A stretch of 64,000 nt of DNA, taken from contig NC_090118.1 in the NCBI RefSeq assembly GCF_023973825.1, positions 1,471,001 through 1,535,000 on the forward strand, in the 5' to 3' direction. Position 1 is the first letter of the stretch; each line of letters starts with the position of its first letter. The position numbers and the translations under genes were made by a program. Source of the DNA: Plasmodium brasilianum. Its lineage: Eukaryota > Apicomplexa > Aconoidasida > Haemosporida > Plasmodiidae. Positions 9,660-20,969 of this stretch are shown piece after piece. A model generated the notes under the pieces. That model worked only from the letters and a program-made list of their open reading frames with translations. It ran no database searches and was not told the origin of the DNA.

Positions 9660-12600
9660 AATGTACAAAAGGAATATGCTTCCTTGTTTGATGAACACAT
9701 TAATATGAATTAATGCCTGTAATATTCTTAGTGCTCTGCTTAGTAAACATAACTATAATTGCTTAAATTTTATAAATAAACTTACATACAAGTGGACATT
9801 TTTATGTACAAGAGAAAAATATGTTATTAGTTTTTTAGTTAATTTGAACATATTAATATTTTTCAAATAGTATTATAATATATTTTCTCGGATTAATTAA
9901 ATATATATTTATCGTTGTATGCCTATATTCTTTATTAAATAGGTTTTTATAATAAGATATATTTGTACATTAAAATTCATATATGATAAAACAAATTATA
10001 TAATCTTGTTGAATTCTTTTGATAATTTATATTTTAGGTAAAAAGTGCTGCTTTCTATTTTATACTCAGTTACATTTCAAAATGGTTATTTTTACAGAAT
10101 ATTAGGAAAATGTATGATTAGTTTTAAATTAGCAATAAATGGTAACTGTTCAGTATTTAATGAAAGAAATTGAATATAATTTGTTGTTTTCGTACGTATA
10201 TACTTATTTTCTTTTTTGCCAAATAAGAACCTAATATACATTATATAAAATATATTTTATGAAAATTATGCTATAAGAAATAATAATTGAAAAAACCTTT
10301 TAATACAGTTTTAGCTTTTTTTATATATACAAATTTGAACACATATATAATAAAAATATTTCCTTATTAAATATATATTATTTATAATTGTTTACCAAAT
10401 TATGGATTTTGTACCTTTACAATTGAAAAGAAAAAATGGATTTATTTATTATTAATCTTAATTTTGGTGTTAACTACTCTGTTTAAAATTTAATTTAATA
10501 TATACTATATTGAAAATTTATAAATAAATAAATTATATTTTTTTTTTTTTTGGACATTATTTAGATATGAAATGAATGAATTGATTGCTTACATATATGG
10601 ACGTATATATATATAAATCCTTTTTTATCTTTTTTATAATAGTACTATTATAATTATATGTATATATCTGAAAGAAACAACATTAGTGCTATTTGTAATG
10701 AAAAAAATAAATATTTTTTTAAAACATTATAGTAGTGTGTATGTATTTTTTATATATATTTCCTATTTTTAATGTATATAAATGTATATATATTATATTA
10801 ATTATTAATAATAGATTTTTGTGTATAGTACTTATTTTATAAATAAAATTAAATTAAAAAAAGATATTTTTCATTTTTAAGACATTCTTAACTACATAGA
10901 GTTGTTTTTATTTTGTTACATAAATTTTAATATGTACCATTCAAAATTATTATGTATTTTTATAGAAGATTTAATTAACTGTGATATATATGAATTAATA
11001 TGAAGCTGTTTTGTTCGTTGTTTTCATAACTAAAGTTAATATATTACATTTTACTTTTTATGAATTTAAATGAATATTATATAATAATAATAATATATGT
11101 TTTAGTTATCTCATTCTTTTAGGATTGAAACGTAATATTTAGTCAGTGGTATAATACATACATATATTTGTTTTTGCAAAAATATACTAATAAGACATAA
11201 AATTTGATGTTAACATATATGCTCAATTCTATATGGTGAGATCGAAAAGATTACTAATAAAATTTTTAATAAAATATATATATATGTATTTTTTTTTTCT
11301 ATAATATTAGGTATTACTATATTTTATTAAAATATTTTGTTCTATGTACATAATACATATATTTATGTAGAATAATTATATTAAGATAATATTTTTTTTA
11401 GTTTAATTTATATGAAATAAAAAGAAACGAAGTACAATTATTGAAAAATAGTAATGCTCATTATTTCATAATGTTACCTATTTAGATATACATGAAAAAC
11501 AAACTGAGTAAATATTCAGTTATAATACAATGTATAATGTTACATGTTATATTATTAGATTTATGTTCTTGAATATCTATCCGTATTTTTTTTAAATATT
11601 AAAAGCGTAGACGTATTTTAATTATATTATTATTTTTTTTATTATTTTATGAAAATTAATTACAATATATTTTTCAAAAAAAATTTTATTCAAAATTTTT
11701 CATCATATATTTTTTAATAGTCCATAAGGCTAAAAAATATGAATTTTTAAAATTAATATATTATATGGAGACAACTGTAAAACGCAGTTACATTAAAGTA
11801 AAAACATTCCTACAAGATGGAAAAGAGAGTAACGATATTGAAGGATTAATTAATATAGTGTATAAAACCTACTTTTATATGAACAATTGTATAATTAAAT
11901 AAAAAAATATCATAATAAATGTTTTTGATCTAATTAAAATGTCTTATATTTCAAGTATCTATTTTAAATTTTTAATATCATTTGTTTCCCGTTTATTTGT
12001 ATTATTATAAGTTATGTAAAGTTAAATACATGATACCAAATTTCATTAGTGCAAGTTCCCAAATGTCATGTTAATAAAATATTGAGTATATAGAATTTTA
12101 AAACAGAAATTCAAGCAAAATTTTTAAGAAAAAAAATGATATAAGAACCTTCTATTGAATCTTCTCCTAAAAGAGTTTTTTATTTGTTTATGTAATTATA
12201 ATACTTTAATGTATATATATATTTATATTTTTTTTTCTTAATATTGTTTAAATTGTTCTTATATATATGCATGAACATAAGGGTAAAGAATATAAATTAC
12301 ACATATATACATATCCCTAAAAAATTATTTACAACATATTTTGAGCTCTACCGTTTATCTCAGTTTTTTATTTCTCTCTTTTACCTGGATTTCTTATCTA
12401 TCTTTCTTTTTGCAGTTAACGCTTGAAAAATTAAAGTTAAAAAATAAAAAATTATAAAATTAAAAAATTATAAAATTTTAATGAAATAACCGGAATTATT
12501 TTTAGAAAGTAATATATAAATTGCATGATTCCATTGTGAGAGAGTCTTTGAATTGTTACTATTATATTGAATTGATATAATTATTTGTGTAATATAAATA

Positions 12601-12780
12601 ATTATAATTTTAAAAATTATTTTACATCTGTTATTTGTATACTTTTTTTCATTTTAGCCTTAATTAATTTTTGAATTTGCATGCAGAAATTTTGTTAATT
12701 ATAAAACGGTGTATTGCCAGAATTAATTTTATGTGAACTGCAAAAAAATAATATTACGTTTATAAAAAATATTCTTTTTT
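9660..12780. other. Intergenic, left part of the gene-free gap
   Basis: The first few hundred bases are the duplicated 3' flank of the preceding gene (shared motif at 9841-9880). The rest is homopolymeric AT-rich DNA in which I see no supportable gene. A short open stretch at 12244-12426 consists of codons expected from low-complexity DNA and is not called. Between 12428 and 12482 there are several imperfect repeats of AAAAATTATAAAATT. Confidence 0.5.
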
Positions 12781-12807
12781 TTTTCAGATTATATATATTT
12801 GTATTAG

Positions 12808-12948
12808 GACTACTTTTTCATCGAGAACGAACGTTACTATGAAATAGGAAAGAATGGAGAAGTACGAAAATCATATCTGTCAAACACATGCAAAAGTGAC
12901 TCTAAGAAAACGAAAATAAGAAAAATAAAAAAAAGTAAAAGAATATGA
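12808..12948 (+). pseudogene. Possible eroded last exon, family unknown
   Basis: Directly after a TATTAG that could serve as a splice acceptor, 46 codons are open and end at TGA. The inferred peptide begins DYFFIENERYYEIGK and runs into a strongly basic Ser/Lys/Arg tail (SKKTKIRKIKKSKRI). It does not look like fam-l/fam-m or pir sequence. Composition and the less AT-rich context suggest a former coding exon, perhaps the cytoplasmic tail of another subtelomeric family such as STP1/SURFIN. That family guess is not supported by any motif I can verify. The frame immediately upstream is closed by the TAG of the putative acceptor. Confidence 0.25.
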
Positions 12949-13024
12949 AATATCATTAATGACGACATAAATTATGCATGAATAGGTGCAATTCTTAATT
13001 CTAATATTCCCCTTTTTTTTTTCT

Positions 13025-13129
13025 ATGTTCAAACAGCAATTACAGAGATATTCTTTTAAAAGTGAAGATAGATATCCTTATAAAAGTTTTATGAAAAGGA
13101 CAAAGAAAAAAAAGGATATAATTTATTAG
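13025..13129 (+). pseudogene. Possible eroded exon fragment, family unknown
   Basis: Thirty-four codons are open from ATG to TAG, 80 bp after the previous fragment and in another frame. The peptide is basic and aromatic (FKQQLQRYSFKSEDRYPYKS, then a KRTKKKK run). Its proximity to and similar composition with the fragment at 12808 suggest both derive from one decayed gene. It could equally be chance openness of A-rich DNA. Confidence 0.2.
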
Positions 13130-16100
13130 CGGTATTTTTCTGATTTAATTTTTTTATCCTTAGTTTGTATGAAAAGGTGAAAATCCATAAATATAAGTCT
13201 CTAATTATGAAATTTGTGGGAAAATGTACGTATAAAAACTAAAAAAAAACAACTTTAAAGAATTTATGTGTCATGTATACTTCTATGCCATGTAAATATA
13301 TGTGCCATGTATACTTCTATGCCATGTAAATATATGTATGCATACTTATATGCATATATACATGTGAATATGCGGATGTATATATATGCATTACGTAGGA
13401 TGGTCGGTCCATATGCATACTTCAACATATGTACCTGCCCATATTTTATAAAATGCATATTCATTTTTATGCCTATTACAACACATCGATTTCACAATAT
13501 GATTAATAGTATAAACGGACATATATTCTACTACACTGAAACAACAGGAGAAGATTAAAACAAATAAACGTAATAAAATGTATTTTATATGACTTGTTTT
13601 ATCTATTTACCTTTAATATATTTTTGATGAATTTCTCATAATAACGAAGCTTCTTATATATATAGGTAAATTTTTTTTGTGTTGCTATATCCACCAGATG
13701 TATATTTTTATAGAGATGTTAATGTTTACTTAAAAAATTTAAAATAAAATATATCTAATAAAACATTTATTCTCAAAAGGTGATTTTATGTATATGAATA
13801 ACTAAATTGATTTTAGTATGCAGTTGTGTGCATTATTGTGTGTATACATAAGATTGCACTCTTCATGAATGTATGAATAATTATGCGTATAGCACTTATG
13901 CCTATTGTTTTTTCTTACTTGTAATAGCTTTCTGTAGAACTTTTAGTATGTATACATTGAAAAGCTGTAAATGGATGAACATACATATATATGTACATAT
14001 AATTTTTTGCATGCTGTAAATTTATTCACATATTATTTCTCACAGTATCGCCTTGTGTTCACATAAATGTTTATATATATAAGATGGAATGAGACATATG
14101 ATAGAACTCGGGTATTTGACAAGGGACAATATCTCAAGGCATGAAGTTAACTGAAACATGTATTTATCTTAAAGATTATAAGAAAAAGAAGAAAAAATAT
14201 ATACATAAGGTAACTAAACGTTACAATAATTGAATTAATTAGATGTGTATATAATTCGTTTAACGAGAGCTTCATTTTATATTATACCTTCATTGTAAAT
14301 TTACATGCAGTTAACTTTATTAAAGATTCTTATAAGGGTTGTTAATTAGTATATTTATTATTAGCATTGATAAAGCCGAAAAAAAAATAAAAAGTGGAAA
14401 TGTATATACTGCAATGTTGTAAAACGAAAAAGTAAATATTATTAGTTCGTTTTAGTTCTATGAAAGAAGATTACGTATATGAATGTGTGCACGTATGAAT
14501 ACGGTGGTCTTATGAGTGTATGCATATCTTTATGATATTCATCCCATATAAACAAGCATGTAAAAAAGTATATTCAAGTGATAATAAAAAATCTTCGCGT
14601 AGAAATTACTTTTATATATATATATAATGAATTTATTCATTTGGAACTAAAAAAAATAAAATAAAACTATAATCATTTTTTTTTTTTTGGTAAACATTAC
14701 ATTAGTTATATATACGTAAACTTATTGGTAATATAAAAGGGTTCAATATATTTTGAAGAAAATAAATTAATTCGAATAAATAAATTTTAGAAAAGTGACT
14801 GAGTATAATGAGATACATGTAGATATAAATTATAATGGTCCTCATTTTAGCGAATATCTTATCATATATATGTTTGTGTAAATTTCATAGAATCTATAAT
14901 AGTAGTAGTGTTATAAAAGAGATTCATTAGATCTATAATAAGGATGATTATAAAAATACTACTTAATGAAACAATAGGAAAGTAATAATTTCGAGGAACA
15001 TATTTATAATCCACATTAATTTACCTTTAAGTAATATAATGAAATTAAAAGAGCCATATATTCCATTATTTTTACGACATTAATTGAATTTCTAATTAGG
15101 GGGAAAAAAATTACTAATACAAAAGGCATATTTATGAGAAATGATTAATACATCTGATATTGTATCTGCAAGAGTCAAAAATGATAAGGTATTTAATAAT
15201 ATATATATATATGTATTTATGTGAATTCATAGATGTATACTTATAAAATAAATATATATATTTAATAATAACATTAATTTATATTGTATACATTTACTAA
15301 GGAAATAATCAGTATTTCAAAAAAAAAATGAAAATTGTTTATAAATTATTGTTTCGTCTTGCTAAATTTTCATTAGTATTTATCTTAAATTGACGTGAAC
15401 ATATTTGATTAATATAAAATGCATAAAATAATTAAAAAAAAACAAATGATCCTAAAAAATATTAACTAAATTAGTTGCATAGAAAACTAGAAAATAATTA
15501 TTAAAAAGAAGTTTATATGTTCATGTTATTTTTATAATTATATAATTTTCATAATAGGTAGTATTAAATATTAAGTTGCGTTGTTATGTTTTTTTATATA
15601 AACATAAATTAGTAAATTTTGACAAGGAGTCATCCAAATAAAAGAACCATTTAAATGTCTTTAACCAAGAAACATATTAATTATTTATATATCTAAATAT
15701 ATAAGTTTATATAGTGTATATACATGCGAATACATAGAGTAAAATAATATTTATCTTATATTTCTGTAATGATCTAGGTTGATGTATATTAGTAGCATAT
15801 GGAAAATTTCAGGATATTTACATATATTTTTAATTAATTATTTTTAGAAAAGTAGTTTACTTACCAAAATTAGTGTAAATTTATTATTATATAATTAATA
15901 TAATATATTTATGATATTACATTTTTATTATTATCTACGTTTATTATATTAAATAAACAATATATAATAAAAATATTTTTTCTTTTATAGGTATATTTCA
16001 TTAATAATACAATTTATTTTATTTGAGAATGTTACATAGCAGTAGTCATTTAATATATTATTTTAAGTAATACTTATTTATATACCAATAAAAATTATAT

Positions 16101-17769
16101 ATACTATTATTCCTTCCATAAAAATGTCAAAAAGTATAATAATACATTATTGGTTTTTTTAATTTTTATTATATATTATATATATTTTTTTTTTATTTAT
16201 TAATATTATTATTTTTTACTGTAAATTATTTTATTTAAGATTATTTTTTTATTATAATTTTTTTTTAATAATTATAATTACTATAAATTTTTTCTTATAT
16301 ATATTCTTACATAGTTATTATGTTTTTTTAATATAGCATTTTCGCTATATATTATAAATTTATAAATATTTTAGCGAAAAAATAAAAATATATAAATTAA
16401 TTCTCAAATTTAATAAATTTTATTTTGATCATAATAAACAGGATTCTTTTTTTTTTTTTAACTATATAGAAATTATTTTATTATATTTAAAATAATAACA
16501 TGCAATTTTATAAAAGCGTTAAATTGTATAGAACTCTTTAGAACATTAGTATTTTTTATTTTAATAAAATTGCACAATATAATTTCAATATTATTCTAGT
16601 ATAAATATTTTACATGTTTTATATATATGGGACATACTAGATTATAACTTGTGCTATAAAAAAAAGTATTTTTTTATTTTTTTTTCTATCGTATGATTAC
16701 TATTATATTATATACTGTATTTATTACTTGTAAATAATGTATAAGAATTATAACATGTATACATAATTAAGCTTATTATTAGAAGGTTCAATAAAAAAAT
16801 AACTATATTACTAACATATGTTAACATGCTTATTGTCAACACATGTCTGATTTTTTTATTCTAATTATAAAAAAAAATTACTGTATACCAGAATAGCCAT
16901 TTTATTTTTTTTCTGAAAGGTATTAATAACAAACATTTTGAACTGTTCCATCAGGCTATTAATATATATATGCTTTTTGAGTATTCATTAATAAAATTCG
17001 TTTCCCAAATATCATTTGATATTTGCTTTTCTATAAATAAATTAATTTCATATATTTAGAAAAATATTTATTAAATTATCTTAGATTTTTTACAACATGT
17101 ACATTATTTATGGAATTTAGCACTTTTTTAAAAAATAAAATAAAATAGCTAAAGTAATTACTATACTCATATATTACTAATTTGTCAATATTCTCTATAT
17201 ATTTTGCCAAAATAGATGTGTTATAAAATCAGAAAAAATAAAAATTTATAGAATAAATAAATATGTTATATTAGAAAAATCACGTAGATTTATCTTTTTC
17301 AATTGTATATGTCCATATTTAAATAAGGTACTATAATAAACGAGAATAAAATTTTTCTTATATTTTTGTAGCTCCATGTTATATATACATATATTTATAA
17401 GAATATTTTTGTTATCTCTAAGGAAATTTAGCACATTATAAATAATAAAAATATATTCTTTTCATTATAATGTACCTTTTATATATCTTTAGATAATTAG
17501 AATATTGTGGATGGAATATTAGACAAAGGATTCTTATATTATTTTCAGAAAAAAAGGAGAGATATAATGTAGAATTAAAGGTATGTTATATGGTAATGTA
17601 TATGTTGGTTCATGCAATAAAGAGGTAATATTGAATTAAAATATATTGGAATGTATTAGCGTAGATACAGTGATAATTCAAGGACATCCAAAAAATTAGT
17701 CACGAAATGATTATTTGTTTTATTCGAGCCATATATAGTGATAAATATGTATTTTTAAAAAAATTATAA
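13130..17769. other. Gene-free gap, centre
   Basis: No intact gene is visible. From about 13.2 to 14.6 kb the DNA is noticeably richer in G and C than the other spacers, with many ATATATGCATAC/TGTATGCAT words and the 34-bp duplication. From about 15 kb rightward it reverts to ordinary AT-rich spacer with long T runs (16.1-16.5 kb). Overlapping open stretches on both strands at 13.26-13.56 kb come from the palindromic repeat words and are not called genes. Confidence 0.5.
13268..13335 (+). repeat. 34-bp tandem duplication
   Basis: Two adjacent 34-bp units, 13268-13301 and 13302-13335, differ at one base (GTGT versus GTGC at unit position 4). Each contains CATGTATACTTCTATGCCAT followed by GTAAATATAT. 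Within each unit, CATGTA and GCCATGTAAA repeat the same word, so the array may have grown from a smaller unit. The unit length is not a multiple of three. Confidence 0.85.
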
Positions 17770-17928
17770 GGAGTATATATTCCTATATATAAAAACAGAA
17801 AATATTCCTGTTCTATCAAGAAAAAAAGTGTAAAACATACAGAATGTATAAGTATTACGTTAGCATTTACTCTATTGGATAATTTTGTTATAGTATTTTT
17901 ATTACTTTTCTATTTATTATTCCATTAA
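17770..17928 (+). pseudogene. Possible relic of a membrane-protein exon
   Basis: Fifty-two open codons follow an in-frame TAA. They encode a Lys/Arg-rich stretch (YKNRKYSCSIKKKSVKHTE) leading into a hydrophobic segment (FVIVFLLLFYLLFH), then stop. The order basic linker then membrane segment resembles the middle of a fam exon 2, but none of the diagnostic blocks (KELD, KKWIKKKDYD) or an export motif is present. Weakly supported. Confidence 0.2.
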
Positions 17929-19269
17929 TAAATTTGTGATATATATTAAGGTGAGAATTACTAATATAATTATTTAATTATAAAAAGAGATTTACAACTG
18001 TATTTTCACTTGTTACTTTTTATATATTTTAATGTTATATGTTCTGTTAAATTTATTAAATAAGCCTGTAAATTAGAAAAAGACAAAATAAAAGCCTCCT
18101 CAAAATTGATATATTGCTTTCAGAAATACTTTTTTTCCTGTATCTAGTGAATATTTCCTTTATGCTTAATGGAAATATGCTAACAAAAATTAATTGTATA
18201 CTTATAAATTTTTTTTTATTGAGACTATATATTATACAAGCATATATTAATGAACAGAAGTAATAAGATGTATAAGAAGTATTTTTAACGGTTCTCATAT
18301 TTCTAGATTTTTGTTGTATTACAATTTATTTTTCGGAATATATATATATAATATATATTTCTTTATTTATTAAATGTGAAATTTAAATTGCTGAATATTC
18401 AGAATATAAATATATATCATATATGCAAAAAATATATGTGCAATAGTTTCATTTGGATTAGTAATTCAATATATATGTGATATTTAGTCTATTATACTAT
18501 ATCGTAATTAATGTAATTTCACGCACCTAATGAGATAACTTTTATAATTAACAATTCCTCTCTTTTCTTTTTAAAGGTTGTAACTTTTCATTATTGATCT
18601 TATTAATATATATACAATACATTACTTTAATTTTAATATATTTGCATTTATTTTTATTTAATAAAATATAAACTATTAAATTTTTTTTGTTAAAATGTAC
18701 TTCTTATTTAAATGTAAACATAACAAATCTTGTTTATAAAAAAGTTATTATGAATATTACATGTTTCAAAAGTTATTTGATATAAGAATATATTAACAAA
18801 ATTCTAGATTTTTTTATAGTTCAAGTAAAAAATTATAATTAAATAATAATATAATTCTCCTTTAGAAATAAATTATTATTAGTAAATTGTCAATTTCATA
18901 ATTTATAAAACTTTATTTTTAAATGAGAGACTTAAAGTATATTTCTTATTTTACTTTTTATTTTAGATAATTGTTTGTGTTAAAATTTGTTTATAAAAAT
19001 TATTAAAAATCTATGTAAAAATATGTTGACATGAAATTATACTCATTATTACGTTAAATGCTGTTAACGAAGTATATTATTATTCCAAGATTATTATTAA
19101 GTTAATTTAATACTTATTCTATCCTTCACTTTTTTATGTATTATTTTTTTATCTTATTTCGTTTAAACAAATATTAAATTAAAAAGAAATTTGAAATAAA
19201 TTGATAAATTTACAAACTTTTAATTTAGAGATAATGGTACATTTTACTCCTAATTAAGCACTATAACAC

Positions 19270-19310
19270 TCAAAAATTATTTTACAAAAATAAAAGACGG
19301 TCTTTATTTA
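19270..19310 (+). repeat. Paralog-shared upstream block, about -750
   Basis: CTCAAAAATTATTTTACAAA plus an A-rich stretch and GACGGTCTTTATTTA. It corresponds to 660-700 and 34731-34775 at a similar distance before the start of their genes. Confidence 0.45.
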
Positions 19311-19626
19311 CCTTTGAAATATATAACTTTTTAGTGCTTTAGGTTCTTTATTATAAATACGATATTTGATATATGTTATTTAAAATAAAAGAATGTATAT
19401 ATTTATGTTATATTTAATTACATTAGCATAATTAATATAAAACAAAAATATATGAAAAATATTTTTTTCATTTTTTACTTCTATCATTATGTTTCTATAA
19501 CAATTAATATTTTTTTTAGGAATAACAAGTTTTTCAAAAATGTATTGTTTATAAAATCGGAATAATTAATAGGAGAACTTCTTTAACATCTGTAATACTT
19601 CTCTTAAGGTATAAAGAGATCCATTA

Positions 19627-19663
19627 TCTATATTCTATACATTCTATATTCTACATATAATCA
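19627..19663 (+). promoter_or_regulatory. Paralog-shared CTATATTCTATAT element, about -400
   Basis: A cluster of CTATATTCTATACATTCTAT and TATTCTACATATAAT words lies about 350-380 bp before the ATG at 20008, equivalent to the cluster at 1014-1046. Confidence 0.4.
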
Positions 19664-20007
19664 ATATCTAGAATGTTATGTAATCATATATATTTTATTT
19701 TATTCTGAAATGAATTAACAAAAATATTTTTTAATTAATTTATTATTTTAAATAAATAAATTATATATTTTATATGTTTATTAGTTATTTGAATTTAAAT
19801 TATTCTAATTGAAGTTCTTTTTCCAAGTCACTGCTGTAAAAAAAAATTATAATTATACATTTTTTAATATGTTTTTACGAACAAAAAAAAATTTATAAAT
19901 ATAAAAGAATAAATGTATAATAAAAGTTTCCTATATAAATAAAGGAATATTATATTATTATTAATTGTGCTTTTTCTCAGTATATTACAGTTTTAATAAT
20001 CTATATC

Positions 20008-20969
20008 ATGGAACAAAAAATTAAGTTACTATTATTTTTAAAAATTTCTACTTTTATACTTTTAACTTGGATATGTAATTTTTACATTTATAATTTAAAA
20101 TATAATTATTTACAGGTATTTATATTACTTATAATTTTCTATTTTTTTTTATTTTAGTACTTTTTTTAGTGTGAAAATATTCATTTAATTGATAAGTTTT
20201 TTTTTTATTTTTTCAGAGTACGCATAACACACTTTTGGATGAATTCTGCAAACATTGTAGAAAATTTTATGCAAGAAATTATCGTTCACTTGGAATACAT
20301 AATCAGAAATGGGATTCACATATTGTATGTTTAAAAGAAGAGATTCAAAATGGAAAATATGTTAAAAATGATGCGTCTAATAACGAAAAGTGGGGAGAAG
20401 ATAAAAAGAAACTATTAAGTGAAAATTTACCATATAATGAAAAAGGCTGTAAAAAAGATAAAAAAAATAAATTCTGTTTATTTGAAACAAATAGATATTC
20501 CTATTTGGAAAGAAAAATATTTAAAGAACTTGATTTTGAAGATTTTCTTAAAAACAACAAGACAATTAGTGGTAAGCTTTACAAAAAAATAATACGTAAA
20601 AAATGTTCATTAAGAATCGCTATTCCATTGATGTTGTTATTGTTGTTATCACTAGCATTAACAGTAGAATTTTCTTTGGGTTATGGAATTTCAAATGTGC
20701 TATATTATGTGTTTTATCAATCTCTTGGAAAAAGCGCAGTTGATAAAATTGGGGAGTATTTGAAGAATGATTCTTTCGGTAGAATGTTTAAGCAAATTTT
20801 AACCGTTAAAGGTAAGCAGAAGTCTGCTCTTGTTCATAACATGTTTATTTTTTTAACATATTGCTCACTTTTTCTTATATTAGGCTTTGCATTTATATCA
20901 GTGGTTTTTTATTACCATAAAAAAGTTAAAAAATATCAAAAAATGAAGTTCAGGAAAGGTAAAATATAA
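20008..20969 (+). CDS. fam-l/fam-m family exported protein, group A, displaced splice donor
   Basis: Predicted CDS join(20008..20115,20217..20969), 286 aa. Exon 1 starts MEQKIK and contains TWICNFYIYN. At the usual exon boundary (after codon 29) the donor GTATGATA is replaced by TTAAAATA, so it cannot be used. Twenty-one bases further, in frame, the sequence CAG|GTATTT provides a good donor, adding LKYNYLQ to the protein and shortening the intron to 101 bp. The acceptor is TTTTCAG. An RSLGI motif at about residues 59-63 is a weak PEXEL, shifted by the seven added residues. Group A FKELD lies at about 138-142. Membrane segments fall at about 169-189 and 245-268, with the tail YYHKKVKKYQKMKF. 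A one-base deletion in the final A run turns the usual FRKR-stop into FRKGKI-stop. It is probably functional if the replacement donor is used; otherwise it is a pseudogene. It is doublet partner of the group B gene at 23633. Confidence 0.78.

Larger units (their letters stand above)
17929..20007. other. Intergenic, right part of the gene-free gap
   Basis: The right half (from about 19.25 kb) is the duplicated 5' flank of the gene at 20008, with the shared blocks at 19270-19310 and 19627-19663. The left half contains an 80-codon open stretch on the - strand (18056-18298), which I do not accept as a gene. Confidence 0.5.

Noticed and set aside
13264..13558. Overlapping open frames on both strands (66 and 96 codons)
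   Set aside because: They are generated by the 34-bp duplication and near-palindromic ATATATGCAT words. The residues are repetitive and lack splice or family context.
18056..18298. 80-codon - strand open frame
   Set aside because: Ile/Ser/Phe-rich composition expected from AT-rich DNA. No signal, export motif or partner exon, and every credible gene here is on the + strand.
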